Of a stretch of DNA of 64,000 nt, positions 19,450 through 29,200 are shown piece by piece. Both the position numbers and the translations under genes were made by a program. The notes beneath the pieces were generated by a model. That model was not told the origin of the DNA. It did no database searches and saw only the letters and a program-made list of their open reading frames with translations. This stretch comes from Ohtaekwangia sp036786105 (GTDB lineage: Bacteria > Bacteroidota > Bacteroidia > Cytophagales > Cyclobacteriaceae). The stretch lies in assembly GCF_036786105.1 (NCBI RefSeq), contig NZ_DAIQRQ010000015.1:28244-92243 (forward strand), written 5' to 3'. Numbering within the stretch: the stretch's first letter is position 1; the number at the start of each line of letters is the position of its first letter.

Positions 19450-19845
19450 TTAACGGCTAAGACTCAGCAGCCAGGCCTTGGCACTCTCCTCGTTGGTGAA
19501 ATACTGTCTTACCAATCCCGGAAGTTCTTCAAGGTGAACTTCCTTCATGGCCATAGAGCCGAAAACATCATCGGGTACTACATAGGCTACATGTTGAATC
19601 CCACCGGCGATCATATTCAGATACCAAACCTGTTGAAGATACTCTGTAGCACCTTCGGGATATACTTCTATCTTCTGAAGATTAATGAGACACTTGCTAA
19701 GCTGGTGGCGCAAAATTAATTTATACGCGCGCTCCAGCAATTCCACTAATTCTTCATAGGATAGAAATCCCTTGCACGTCAGATGCAGACAATCCACTTT
19801 ACGATCGTAAACTACCGATCCATATTCAGCGATAAGTGTTTCCAT
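19450..19845 (-). CDS. Conserved hypothetical protein, STAS/SpoIIAA-like
   Basis: The start is placed at ATG 19845 (METLIAEYGSVVYDRK), giving 131 residues; the frame extends 16 codons further without a better start. The layout (a beta strand with ECxxL-like VDCLHLTCKGFLSYEELVELLERAY, then KCLINLQKIEVYP and AYVVPDDVFGSMAMKE) resembles the STAS/SpoIIAA-like proteins that Bacteroidota carry as single genes of unknown function. No catalytic motif or membrane segment is seen. It is convergent with the antiporter. Confidence 0.7.
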   Translation of the reverse strand: METLIAEYGSVVYDRKVDCLHLTCKGFLSYEELVELLERAYKLILRHQLSKCLINLQKIEVYPEGATEYLQQVWYLNMIAGGIQHVAYVVPDDVFGSMAMKEVHLEELPGLVRQYFTNEESAKAWLLSLSR

Positions 19846-19893
19846 TTTATTTAAAGCCAAATTAATGCGAAAGATATATCTCGTCATCAACAA

Positions 19894-20330
19894 TGCATGT
19901 CGGTATATTTTCGGTAAGGCTGTGAATAAATACTAAGAGCCTTGTCCGTAATTTCACCGAAGCTTCATAACAAGTCTGGTGAGTCTTAAGACCTATGTTT
20001 CGATGGATACAATCTGATGCCGGGCATCTGTTTGACTGCACCTGATTCATTCCGACAAGGCAGGCACTTCATTCCTTGCCCTGATAAACCGTAACGTATC
20101 AAAAGAAATAATCCACATTTTATCGATCCAAATTTTACTTTACAGACCGTTGTGTGGAAGCTTCTCGGCGTTATTGTTATTCTTGTGATTTTCAGGGCTT
20201 TTCGTAGAAAAAAATCACATACAGAATTGATACCAATAGGAACGGACGTACTCTTTAAAAGAAATTTCATTTTTTTAAGCCCGCCTAATCGCGTTGTTTC
20301 GCAACGTCTTTCAACAAACCCCTCTTTGAT
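19894..20330. other. Intergenic region with a possible small gene at its right end
   Basis: Between the divergently transcribed hypothetical gene and the YkuD_2 gene. Apart from the small frame at 20152-20334 I see no gene or RNA structure. Confidence 0.4.
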
Positions 20331-20334
20331 ATGA
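20152..20334 (+). CDS. Possible 60-residue single-span membrane protein
   Basis: A GTG-started frame encoding one hydrophobic helix (MWKLLGVIVILVIFRAF) followed by a basic RRKKSH stretch. Its TGA overlaps the ATG of the YkuD_2 gene (ATGA), the arrangement of translationally coupled genes. There is no recognised family and no obvious ribosome-binding site, so this is only a candidate. Confidence 0.35.
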   Translation: MWKLLGVIVILVIFRAFRRKKSHTELIPIGTDVLFKRNFIFLSPPNRVVSQRLSTNPSLI

Positions 20335-21113
20335 CATTCTTGATGTACTGGCTTTTAGCCTTTTATACAACCTCCCCAACTCCAACCACAACTTCTGCTA
20401 GACATTCCAATCATGTTACCGTTGTTGCTGACTCTGTGGATCGTGAGAATATTTCAGCGATCAACCTGGAAGATTCTCTGCATCACCTGTATGAGCAGAT
20501 CGGGCTTGAACGCTATCATTTATCGTATGAAGCGTTCCGTTACGGCATCATTGGATATTATACACTTCGGATGCAAGGTAAACTAAGCGAGAAAAATATA
20601 CTTTCCATCATTGACTTCACGAAGTCGAGTCGCGAGAAACGATTTTATACCATCGATCTTGACAAGCGTACAATTGAATTCTATACCCATGTGAGCCATG
20701 GGAAAAATACCGGCGAAGACCTTGCAAAGAGCTTTTCGAATATACCGCACTCCAACCAAAGCAGTCTTGGATTTTATATTACCGCCGAAACCTACATTGG
20801 CAGCAAAGGCTATAGTTTAAAACTGGATGGCCAGGATAAAGGCTATAACGACAAGATACGCGATCGCGCGGTGGTAATGCACGCAGCAGACTATGTAAGT
20901 GAATACTGGATCAATCGCTATGGCCGCCTGGGAAGAAGCCAGGGATGCCCTGCTCTTTCCAACGCAATAGCGAGAGAAGTGATTGATGCCATCAAAGGCC
21001 GTACAGCAATCTTTGCATATTATAACGACCCGGCTTACCTCGCTTCTTCACTATATCTGAATGTGAACCAACTGCTCGACAACATGAGCATGATGGCACG
21101 GCATGAAGAATAG
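20331..21113 (+). CDS. Murein L,D-transpeptidase catalytic-domain protein (YkuD_2 family)
   Basis: A 260-residue exported protein with a short N-terminal hydrophobic stretch. The body matches the YkuD_2 (PF13645) family: YEAFRYGIIGYYTLRMQGKL, then FYTIDLDKRTIEFYTHVSHG, VMHAADYVSEYWI with the active His, and GRLGRSQGCPALSN with the catalytic Cys. Such proteins are thought to act on peptidoglycan but are little studied. It ends four bases before the stop codon of the convergent YcbB-like gene, so three L,D-transpeptidases of different subfamilies occur in this neighbourhood. Confidence 0.9.
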   Translation: MTFLMYWLLAFYTTSPTPTTTSARHSNHVTVVADSVDRENISAINLEDSLHHLYEQIGLERYHLSYEAFRYGIIGYYTLRMQGKLSEKNILSIIDFTKSSREKRFYTIDLDKRTIEFYTHVSHGKNTGEDLAKSFSNIPHSNQSSLGFYITAETYIGSKGYSLKLDGQDKGYNDKIRDRAVVMHAADYVSEYWINRYGRLGRSQGCPALSNAIAREVIDAIKGRTAIFAYYNDPAYLASSLYLNVNQLLDNMSMMARHEE

Positions 21114-21117
21114 TCTT

Positions 21118-22926
21118 TTACAGTCCTGCTACTGACGATACTTTTTCCGGGAAGAGCAGCTCAAGCTGTTTCTTATCATGACCGTATATATCTTCCCTGA
21201 AGTTCACCACACCTTTATCATCAACCCAGGCGGTATGATATTCTATGTGCACCGGGTATTTTTTACGAAGCATTATGGTAGATGATGCACCCGCGTTCAT
21301 AGCCTTGGCAACATTCTCTTTACCCCAGCCCCGCTGATCGCGTAGCAGGTATTCGGCGAAACGGGCTGGCTCATCCAGTCGTACACAGCCATGGCTAAGC
21401 GCGCGAAAGCTCTTGGTAAACAATCTGTGATTCGGTGTATCGTGCAGGTATATATTCATGGTATTAGGCATACCAAACTTCACGAGTCCCAATGAATTAT
21501 CGGGCCCGGGCTGTTGCACGATGCGATATTTATAGGGATTGATGGATTCGTCTTTCCAGGATTCGCTGGAAGGATCGATCGTCACTTCATCTTTGAAGAA
21601 AGCATAATTTTTCTGAGCATAATACGCTGAATCCTTCCGCAAGCGCGGAATGATCTCTTCGCGAATAATGCTGGTCGGCACCGTCCATGTAGGGCTGAAT
21701 ACAATATAGCTCACTTCATCCCTGAATATGGGAGTAGGCTTATTGGGAGCGCCCACAATAACACGCATGGCAAGCGTTTCTTTTTCGTTCTCCTGAACGC
21801 GCAATATATACTCCGGAACGTTTACCATGATATAATTGCCCAGGTAGCGTTCGTCTGGCAACCAACGGAATCGCTCCATGTTGAGCGCGAGTATATCTGC
21901 CTTTTCATGGAATGACTGTCCCAGGAACTTCAGCGTCTTCTCTCCTATAATTCCATCCGGTTCAAGGCCGTGACGCATCTGAAATAATTTTACTGCCGAT
22001 ACCAATTGAGCATCATACAGCAGCGAGTCAAACAGACCTGAGGTTGAGTCTACAGGCATTGCATATACTTTCAGATCTGTAAGCGAAAGTTTTCTGCGGA
22101 TGTAGGGAATAACCGCGTTGTGATCATCGGGCTTGATCTTGCCTTTAACCGAAAGATTTACCGGCATTTCATCTGCTTCCAATTTCTCCAGTGCACGGTA
22201 ACTTTCGAGTGCCTTCTGCAGTTTTGCATACTGCTCGGCTGCAGGCTGCAGCGTTCTTACAATGCCTGTTAGTTGCTCAGGCTCACGCATGCCTGCCAGT
22301 AACGCTACGTCTACATTCTTTTCCGGTTTGGGATCACGTATCCAAAGTGCATCGCCGTTGTGGGGTACATTTCGTACGCGACCATCCTGCAAATGCGTGG
22401 CAAACAGGAAGAATATCTCAGTCAGTTGTACATCCAGATCAACTACTTCGGCTGCTATAGCCGGCTGCGTTTTATATACATCATTAAATTTATCTTCTAT
22501 TGATGCCAGTGAGTAATCAGTCGGGCGAAGTCCCATCAGGTCTGCCTGTGCCAGCAGTTTTTTAAGCTCATCGAAAAACAAACCGGGTCCTTTATCGCCA
22601 AGCCAGCGGGTTTTATATCCAGTGTTCGTGTAATAATCCATCACTTTTTTCTGGACTTTCGCGCAAAGCACAGCGTCTTTCTTCCATACGGCAGGTATAC
22701 CAGAGTGGATCGGACGTATTAATGTATCGAATGCAATATGATTTCCAGCGCGAGCCTGTTCCGGATTGGTTAGCGAATCAACGGCCGCGATAGTGGTTTT
22801 TTGTTCTACCGGTTGCTTTTTAGCAGTATCAACCGGTGTAATATTTTTGCTGCAGGAAAAGAATACCAGTACCAGTGGTATCCAAAACAAGAGGTTTAAA
22901 AGCCTTCCAAAAACACGTTTCATCAT
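21118..22926 (-). CDS. L,D-transpeptidase, YcbB/LdtD-like lipoprotein
   Basis: A 602-residue protein with a lipoprotein signal (WIPLVLVFFSC, Cys25). It has the scaffold domain of the YcbB family, a peptidoglycan-binding repeat (LVSAVKLFQMRHGLEPDG, IIGEKTLKFL) near residue 310, and a YkuD domain with YIVFSPTWTVPTSIIREEI and the catalytic SHGCVRLDEPARFAEYLL. All catalytic residues are intact. It should form 3-3 crosslinks in the periplasm, anchored to a membrane. Enzymes of this type provide crosslinks when penicillin-binding proteins are inhibited or the outer membrane is stressed. It is transcribed alone. Confidence 0.93.
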   Translation of the reverse strand: MMKRVFGRLLNLLFWIPLVLVFFSCSKNITPVDTAKKQPVEQKTTIAAVDSLTNPEQARAGNHIAFDTLIRPIHSGIPAVWKKDAVLCAKVQKKVMDYYTNTGYKTRWLGDKGPGLFFDELKKLLAQADLMGLRPTDYSLASIEDKFNDVYKTQPAIAAEVVDLDVQLTEIFFLFATHLQDGRVRNVPHNGDALWIRDPKPEKNVDVALLAGMREPEQLTGIVRTLQPAAEQYAKLQKALESYRALEKLEADEMPVNLSVKGKIKPDDHNAVIPYIRRKLSLTDLKVYAMPVDSTSGLFDSLLYDAQLVSAVKLFQMRHGLEPDGIIGEKTLKFLGQSFHEKADILALNMERFRWLPDERYLGNYIMVNVPEYILRVQENEKETLAMRVIVGAPNKPTPIFRDEVSYIVFSPTWTVPTSIIREEIIPRLRKDSAYYAQKNYAFFKDEVTIDPSSESWKDESINPYKYRIVQQPGPDNSLGLVKFGMPNTMNIYLHDTPNHRLFTKSFRALSHGCVRLDEPARFAEYLLRDQRGWGKENVAKAMNAGASSTIMLRKKYPVHIEYHTAWVDDKGVVNFREDIYGHDKKQLELLFPEKVSSVAGL

Positions 22927-23471
22927 AGTGGTTCTTACAATTCCAGATTTAGAAAAAACAGTTCCAACCCATTACGGCTTTCCGGAAGGCTATTGCTGCA
23001 GGCTGTGGGCATTGGAGTGTTTCTCCTTCCACAACAAACTTCTGTTAAGTCTTGCCAGACGGCATCACCTTCACGGTTACGGATAGTATTACAACCTTGG
23101 GGCCAGGAAATGGCAGCGTTGAGAGGTGGGTAGCTGCCGAATGTATGATTTAAGCGAGAAGAAATTGAATTTCTTAAAAGTCTGAATGAATTAACGACTT
23201 CCTCCGGCCATTTAACGCAAAGTTATCGCCGTATGTTCACACAACAGTGCAATAATAAGTTATATATAGCGATAAGATTGTTATTCTTTCATATATAGTG
23301 TGCTATATATGATCAAAAAAATGCAGGCAATTGTAACGGATAAAAACTGATACCCGTACATATATGATTTACCCAACTCCGGAAACAAGACTTTAATGTA
23401 TTATCCCTATCACTTTTAAAGTATACCTGTAGAAATGGTTGTACATCTCTTTCTACAATTACGGACAATAA
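22927..23471. other. Intergenic region upstream of the YcbB-like gene
   Basis: 545 bases, increasingly AT-rich to the right. The palindrome at 23290-23311 is the only structured element seen. No gene was recognised. Confidence 0.5.
23290..23311. repeat. Perfect AT palindrome (CATATATAG-TGTG-CTATATATG)
   Basis: Two perfect 9-bp arms separated by TGTG, followed by ATCAAAAAA. It lies 161 bases after the AraC stop codon and 364 bases before the YcbB-like start. It could be an operator or a weak hairpin. Confidence 0.5.
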
Positions 23472-24482
23472 TTACGATGCTGCTGATTCTGCCTGATAAT
23501 GTACCGGTGCTTTTCCCGTCCATCGTTTAAAGGCTCTTGTAAAGGCGCTGAGTTCGTTGTATCCCAGCATGCCCGAAATTTCCTTCAGCTGGTAACTGCC
23601 GGAACGTATATAGTGCACTGCCAGCGATTTACGTACGGCATCCGACAGCTCCAGGTATGATGTTCCCTCTTCCTGCAACTTACGCTGCAAGCTGCGGCTG
23701 CTGATATGAAAATTTGCCGCTACATCTTCCAGCGAACGTATGCCCAGATATGAATTACTCATCAGGTAAGTATATATTCTGCTTTTCAGCGACTGCGCTC
23801 CGGGCGTTGCTGATTGTACTTTTGCCAATAATGAGCGTTGCAATTCATGATTCGCCGAAATGACTGGTTCCTGCCAGTAACGATTGTCAAATTCCAGAAC
23901 ACATACTTTTGCTTTCTTTACCGGGCAACGAAGAACACGTTCATACTCCGCTGCATCATTTATCGCAACCAGATATTTAACTGCATTGGGTACAATGCGC
24001 TCCAGCAACAATCCATCGAGTTCATGGATGGTAAATACCATCAGGAAGTCTAACATCTGCCGGAATGTAATCGTGAATTGCTGTTGCTCTCCGGAAGCCG
24101 TGGGAACAAACTCGATGGTAAAAGACTTTTTACCACGAGTGATCTCCATGCGGATAAGATCAGTCACCCGTGTAGCAAGGGAAGCCGCCTGCGTCAGTGC
24201 ATCGCCAACGGTGGGGCTGGATTTGATGATCTCTCCTACTATACCCAGTGCACTTAACTGAAGAGACTCGCCGAAGTGCAGACCGAACAATGGATCTTCA
24301 CTTAAATGTATAGCTTCTTTCCAAAGTGTTTCAACCTGCTGAGGCTTTATTATAATTTCTCTATCACGCTTCAGCGCATCCAGGTCAATACCGGTTAAAC
24401 GGCATAATTGTGCTACCGACAAGCCGCGCTGCGCCGCATACGCCAGTATACTTACTACCAAACGTTTTTGCTGTTCTTCCAT
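23472..24482 (-). CDS. AraC-family regulator with arabinose-binding-type N-terminal domain (PF12625-like)
   Basis: A 336-residue regulator. The N-terminal half (LGIVGEIIKSSPTVGDALT, FVPTASGEQQQFTITFRQ) matches the family once named Arabinose_bd, found in OruR/ToxR-like AraC proteins. The C-terminal 100 residues carry two HTH units: SLEDVAANFHISSRSLQRKL and LKEISGMLGYNELSAFTRAF followed by KRWTGKAP. The gene is divergent from the small membrane protein at 24627. The 144-base gap between them holds two abutting 21-bp direct repeats that fit an AraC operator, so regulation of that gene, of itself, and perhaps of the downstream monooxygenase is likely. Confidence 0.92.
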   Translation of the reverse strand: MEEQQKRLVVSILAYAAQRGLSVAQLCRLTGIDLDALKRDREIIIKPQQVETLWKEAIHLSEDPLFGLHFGESLQLSALGIVGEIIKSSPTVGDALTQAASLATRVTDLIRMEITRGKKSFTIEFVPTASGEQQQFTITFRQMLDFLMVFTIHELDGLLLERIVPNAVKYLVAINDAAEYERVLRCPVKKAKVCVLEFDNRYWQEPVISANHELQRSLLAKVQSATPGAQSLKSRIYTYLMSNSYLGIRSLEDVAANFHISSRSLQRKLQEEGTSYLELSDAVRKSLAVHYIRSGSYQLKEISGMLGYNELSAFTRAFKRWTGKAPVHYQAESAAS

Positions 24483-24531
24483 ATATCAAATATAGCTGAG
24501 GACGGCATCCTTTGGTTAGATGTAAAGCAAA

Positions 24532-24573
24532 TTGGCGCAAAAGGGTAATGGGTTGGCGGCTAAAGGTAATGCA
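24532..24573. promoter_or_regulatory. Two abutting 21-bp direct repeats, candidate AraC operator
   Basis: Units at 24532-24552 and 24553-24573 share TTGGCG at the start and GGTAATG near the end, 15 of 21 positions by eye. A 21-bp period puts both on the same face of the helix, as AraC dimers require. The pair ends 18 bases before a TACCTTTG -7 box. A third, weaker unit may lie at 24511-24531 (TTTGGTTAGATGTAAAGCAA). Confidence 0.6.
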
Positions 24574-24590
24574 CCCCGGATGATGCTCAA

Positions 24591-24598
24591 TACCTTTG
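24591..24598 (+). promoter_or_regulatory. Candidate -7 box (TACCTTTG) of the small membrane protein gene
   Basis: Fits TAnnTTTG and lies 28 bases before ATG 24627. No TTG is seen at -33, and that place is taken by the direct repeats, as at activator-dependent promoters. Confidence 0.55.
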
Positions 24599-24626
24599 TA
24601 TCATCAAAACTAAACACATCAACATT

Positions 24627-25022
24627 ATGAAGACATCAGCACATAACTCTCTGTTTACATTGAAGAATGTATTACTCATCAATGCCATCAGCTCCGGAGT
24701 AACCGGCATAGGTCTTATCGCCATGGCATCGCAGGTTGCTGCGCTCTTTGGCGTAGTGCAAACACAGGCTTTTATAGAGACCGGAATTTTTCTTGTATTG
24801 TTTGCCGCCTTTGTAAGTTATGAGGGCATGCGCAGCCCCATCCGCGTAAAGAACATCTATGTCATTATAACATTGGATATACTCTGGGTGGTGGGAAGTC
24901 TCGCCATTGTACTGCCTCAACTTTTCAACCTGACGGCTATTGGCTACATCGCAATCAGTGCTGTAGCACTCTGGGTTGCTGCCATGGCGTATCTTCAAAT
25001 ACAGGGAGTGAAACAGGTTTAA
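24627..25022 (+). CDS. Small four-span membrane protein, function unknown
   Basis: 131 residues with four hydrophobic segments (about 12-34, 47-66, 75-97 and 101-124), for example VLLINAISSGVTGIGLIAMA and IYVIITLDILWVVGSLAIVL. I do not recognise a named family. It is divergent from the AraC regulator, behind a candidate operator and -7 box, so it is probably that regulator's main target. Its stop codon falls in the first word of the inverted-repeat element that follows. Confidence 0.75.
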   Translation: MKTSAHNSLFTLKNVLLINAISSGVTGIGLIAMASQVAALFGVVQTQAFIETGIFLVLFAAFVSYEGMRSPIRVKNIYVIITLDILWVVGSLAIVLPQLFNLTAIGYIAISAVALWVAAMAYLQIQGVKQV

Positions 25023-25098
25023 AAGTTTAAGGTTTAAAGTTTAATGTTCAAGGCTTGCGTTCCCAACTTTGAACATTTAACCTTAAACCTTGAATATT
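25020..25098. repeat. GTTCAAGGTT-word inverted repeat, copy 1
   Basis: The left arm (AAGGTTTAAAGTTTAATG then TTCAAGG) pairs with the right arm (TTTGAACATTTAACC then TTAAACCTTG) over roughly 24 bases with few mismatches, around the loop CTTGCGTTCCCAA. It starts at the TAA of the previous gene. It may act as a terminator. Built of the same word as 53508-53580. Confidence 0.7.
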
Positions 25099-25179
25099 AA
25101 ATTTGAACCTGAACTTTGCACTCCAGGCTCATGTTATTCTTTATCATTGATTCTGTCGTTACATGCAGAGAGGTTCGTT

Positions 25180-26199
25180 ATGAAGTTAAAACTTAGTGTC
25201 CTCGATCAGACACCTATTCGCAGGGGAAGCACTGCGCAGGAAGCCTTGCAGGAAAGCATCAGGCTCGCGCGATTTACCGACTCGTTAGGCTATACGCGCT
25301 ACTGGTTATCGGAGCATCATAATATAGCAACACTTGCTGGTGCAGCACCGGAAGTGCTCATTTCCCGGCTGGCGGGTGAAACTAAAAATCTTCGCTTCGG
25401 TTCCGGCGGTATTATGCTGCCCAACCACAGCACATTAAAAGTGGCTGAAAACTTTCGATTGCTCGAAGCACTATATCCCGGACGCATTGATCTGGGTATA
25501 GGGCGCGCTCCCGGTGGTGACAGGCTTACGGCTTCGCTCCTGAATCCAACAAACACGTTTAGCCCGAAAGACTATATTCAGCAATTGGTTGATCTGAAAG
25601 CATTTCTATCGGATGATAAAGAAGCGGGCACGGTTCATGAAAAAGTAACCGCTATACCCCGCATTCCAACACAACCCGAACTTTGGATGCTGACCAGCAG
25701 CGGAGAGAGTGCCTATATCGCGGCGCATTTCGGAATGGCATTGTCATTCGCGCATTTCATCAACCCAATAGGTGGCCCGGAAGCGATACAGGCTTATCGC
25801 GAACAATTCAAACCGTCAGATCAATTACAGGAACCCCAAGCCAGCGTAGGTATATTTGTGTTCTGTGGCGAAACAGAAGAAAAAGCAGCACAGGTTCAGG
25901 CCGTGATGGACTATCGCCTGCTGAGTATAGAGAAGGGTAAGATCGATGAATCGCCTTCGTACGAATCCATAAAATCGTATGCTTATTCACGGGAAGAACT
26001 GGCGCGTGTGCAATTTAACCGGATGCGTACCATTACCGGCACGCCAGACGTTGTGAAAGAGCGCCTCAAACAACTGGCCCGCACCTATAACGTAGATGAA
26101 ATTGTGATCGCTACTTTTGCCGATACCCTCGAAGATCGCTTTCGCTCGTATGAGCTATTGGCAGAAATGTTTCTGCTGCCGGCAAATGTTTTTCAATAA
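25180..26199 (+). CDS. LLM-class flavin-dependent oxidoreductase (MsnO8-like)
   Basis: A 339-residue luciferase-like monooxygenase. The start at ATG 25180 (MKLKLSVLDQTPIRRGSTA) matches the family start; the frame is open 30 codons further but that part runs back towards the repeat. Motifs of the group are seen: YTRYWLSEHHNIATLAGAAP, LRFGSGGIMLPNHSTLKVAE and YPGRIDLGIGRAPGGD. These enzymes use reduced flavin and oxygen on small organic substrates; the substrate is unknown. It is followed by a strong bidirectional terminator shared with the convergent nuclease gene. Confidence 0.92.
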   Translation: MKLKLSVLDQTPIRRGSTAQEALQESIRLARFTDSLGYTRYWLSEHHNIATLAGAAPEVLISRLAGETKNLRFGSGGIMLPNHSTLKVAENFRLLEALYPGRIDLGIGRAPGGDRLTASLLNPTNTFSPKDYIQQLVDLKAFLSDDKEAGTVHEKVTAIPRIPTQPELWMLTSSGESAYIAAHFGMALSFAHFINPIGGPEAIQAYREQFKPSDQLQEPQASVGIFVFCGETEEKAAQVQAVMDYRLLSIEKGKIDESPSYESIKSYAYSREELARVQFNRMRTITGTPDVVKERLKQLARTYNVDEIVIATFADTLEDRFRSYELLAEMFLLPANVFQ

Positions 26200-26225
26200 G
26201 ATTCTTTTCCTATATACATACCATA

Positions 26226-26262
26226 AAAAAAACAGGCGCCTTTAGGAGACGCCTGCTTTATT
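26226..26262. terminator. Bidirectional terminator between convergent genes
   Basis: Stem CAGGCG / CGCCTG (26233-26255), extended by CC/GG inside, flanked by eight A on the left and CTTTATT on the right, so it can serve both the monooxygenase (+) and the nuclease (-). Confidence 0.75.
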
Positions 26263-26277
26263 CAGCTATAGCAGTTA

Positions 26278-29200
26278 CTATATCTTGAGAACACGAACAG
26301 CAACTGGCTCACCACCGATCCACACCTGAATGGTATAGATGCCGCGTTTATGCTGTTGTACTTTTGTTGTAATAGCAGCACTTAATTGATCCAGCGTTCC
26401 ATTACCGGTATACAGTAACTCTCCGCCAGGCCCGCGCAGTTCTGCCAGAATGGTTTGACCCGGTTCAAGCTCGGAACAGCTCAGGCGTACAATACCGGTT
26501 GTAGGGTTAGGCGATGCCACTATATGTGGCTGCGTTTTGTTCACATCAATGATTGAGAAGATTGAAATGCGTGGTTGCACCGGCTGCAATCCTTCTGACG
26601 TTTTCTCCAGATAGAAAGATATCAGTTCAATTGGTAACTCGCGTTTGTTATCTTCCAGCGGTGTAATAGCCAGTGACGCCTGGCTGCTGCCCGCCGGTAC
26701 GTCAATCGTAATGCGCTGCTGATTCGAAGCAGGCTCGGTTGTATAATCTTCTCCGTATACAACACCAGGGCCTTGGGTTACCTGCAGTGTGATGGTTTGC
26801 GCAGAAGCAACCGGCGTGGAAAGTTTCAGGTTGAGATTATATACACCGGAGCCTTCTTTTGCTGATGGCAACAATTCTGTGAAAGCCACGGCAGGTATAT
26901 CGTTGTCTTCGATAGTCAGTATAAATATACCCTGGGCACCGGCTTCAACGCCATTGCCCGACAGTACAGCGAACGAAGCTGTTTCATTCAGTTCATCCAG
27001 TTTATCTTCCAGTACACGAACGGTGAATTGAGCATATACAGAGTCTGCCGGGATTGACAATACAATGCGATTATTTACTGCAGCCGGCTCCGTAACGAAG
27101 TCTTTGCCATAAGCAGCATCACCGCTTAACAGGATGGTTACTTCTCCGCCTTCTTCAAAAGGTTTGGCAAGCGACAGCGCTATAGTTTGCACAGCGGTGT
27201 TGCTCTCTGCCAACGTCAGGTTCTGTTTTGCAAAATTAACTTCAGGTGCCTGCAACTGATAGCGCACCATTACCGGCATGTGATCCGAGGTAGTAGTAGC
27301 ATAATTTGGTATCAGGCGGAATGGCGTGATGACGCGCTCGGACCCCACTATATATTCATCTCCCAGGTCATTGGTGATAATCTGGTGATCGATTACATCA
27401 CCGAAGCTGGCTGTAGACCGTGCGCCTGCATCGCTGAGGTGCCTGGTTACGGGTATATAGTGTGCAGTATCATTTACAAAGGCTATATACGGACTGCTTA
27501 AACCGCTCACGATCGACTGATCGAGATCATCGTTCAAATCTCCCAATACAATGATCTGCTCATCTGAATAGTATGTATCCAGCGTATCTTTCAACACTTG
27601 TGCATCATATAGTCTTCGGTCGTGATCACCGGCTGTTGATCCGGATTTGGCATGTATATCAATCAATGTTATTCTTTCCGTTACACCACGAATGGTAGTC
27701 TTAACCGTGAGCATATAAGGTAACCTTCCGCTGGAGAAGAAGCTGGAAGGCGTTCCTCCCGGATAATTCGGAAGCGCTTCGGGATTCGTGGTGCGTGCTT
27801 CATCATACAACGCTTCAAACATCGGACGTGCCGATACGACCTGAACAGTAGCCGTATCATAAATGTAACATACTTTCTGCGGAGGGAATGTATTGCTGAG
27901 CCCATCAAACGAATAAGAGTAACGATCGGAGCACGTAGCACGATAGCCACCCAATTGAGCGACCAGCGCACTGAACAACGAATCGTTTGATACCTCTTGC
28001 ACCGCTACGATATCGGCCTGAAGCGAATCCAGTACACGTCTTACATTTTGCAATTGCAGGTCTTCATCTGCCGGACCGTATTCTTTATTGCTATAGTCTT
28101 CTTTTCTGGCACCAAAAAACTCAAGGTTCCAGTTCACCACATCAAACGTTTTATCTCTTGCTATACTATCGGATGCTGGTGAAGGAATGGTTGCGCCCGG
28201 TATATCTGCCTGGAAGCGTGGAAGAAGTTGTGCGTTGGTTTTGAACCTGCCTACTACACCGGTAATAGAAACCGTATCCTGAGGCTTGGAAAGTCCTGGT
28301 ATATCTGTATCGCCATCGATACGCAGATCAGCTTGTATGCCATGGGCCGTTATCGATTCGGTGCTCTGCGGATAGAACACAAATGATTTATCGACCAGCG
28401 ATACCTGTTGTACTGTAACCAGCAATCCTTCATTGGCAGCCAGTTGATCGATTGCGATGGGCTTCGGTGCTATAATTCTTTTTGAAGAATCGGGTTTAAT
28501 AAATGCTATACCCTTTCCGCTGATTTGTTTCTGATCGTTAAACAATCCAATCGGTCCTGTTACCAATACAGAATCGCCAATGGCTACACGGGACGCCAGT
28601 GAATAATCAAAAACCGGTATACCACCGGTAGCATCCTGTATATATACCGGGTTTCCCAATTCATTCCCCACGGTGATGCGTCCGGCTACAGTAACTTTCT
28701 GCCCTACGGCTTTCGTACGGGCCGTAGCGATGGGTATAACATTGCTGGCAAAGTCAAAGCCATTGCCAAATGCAAAAAATACATTGAATCCTGTTCCGCT
28801 AATGTGCGAAATGGAATCCATTACTTTCCCCGGAGCTGCCGGAGCAAACTGTACATACACATAACCACCTTCTGCCGGCAATGTAGCCGTTGAGCCAAAA
28901 TGTATACTGTCGGTTGACAACCTATATACCTGCGTGGAAGTATATAGTTTGATAGAATCCACCAGGTTTGCACCAATCACCTGGTAACGGGTGCGGGCGC
29001 TTTCACCTACAATAACATCACCAAAGTCATACGAACCTGGCAGCAGTTTGATAGAAGGAAAATCAGAAGGTATACCCTGCGGAATAATTACAAAATCATC
29101 TACGGCAAGGCCGTCATCAGAACCAGATACATTGAAATCAGTCCAGCGAATATAAAATATTTTACCAGGCTCGATGTTAAGGCCCGTAATGGTATAAGAA

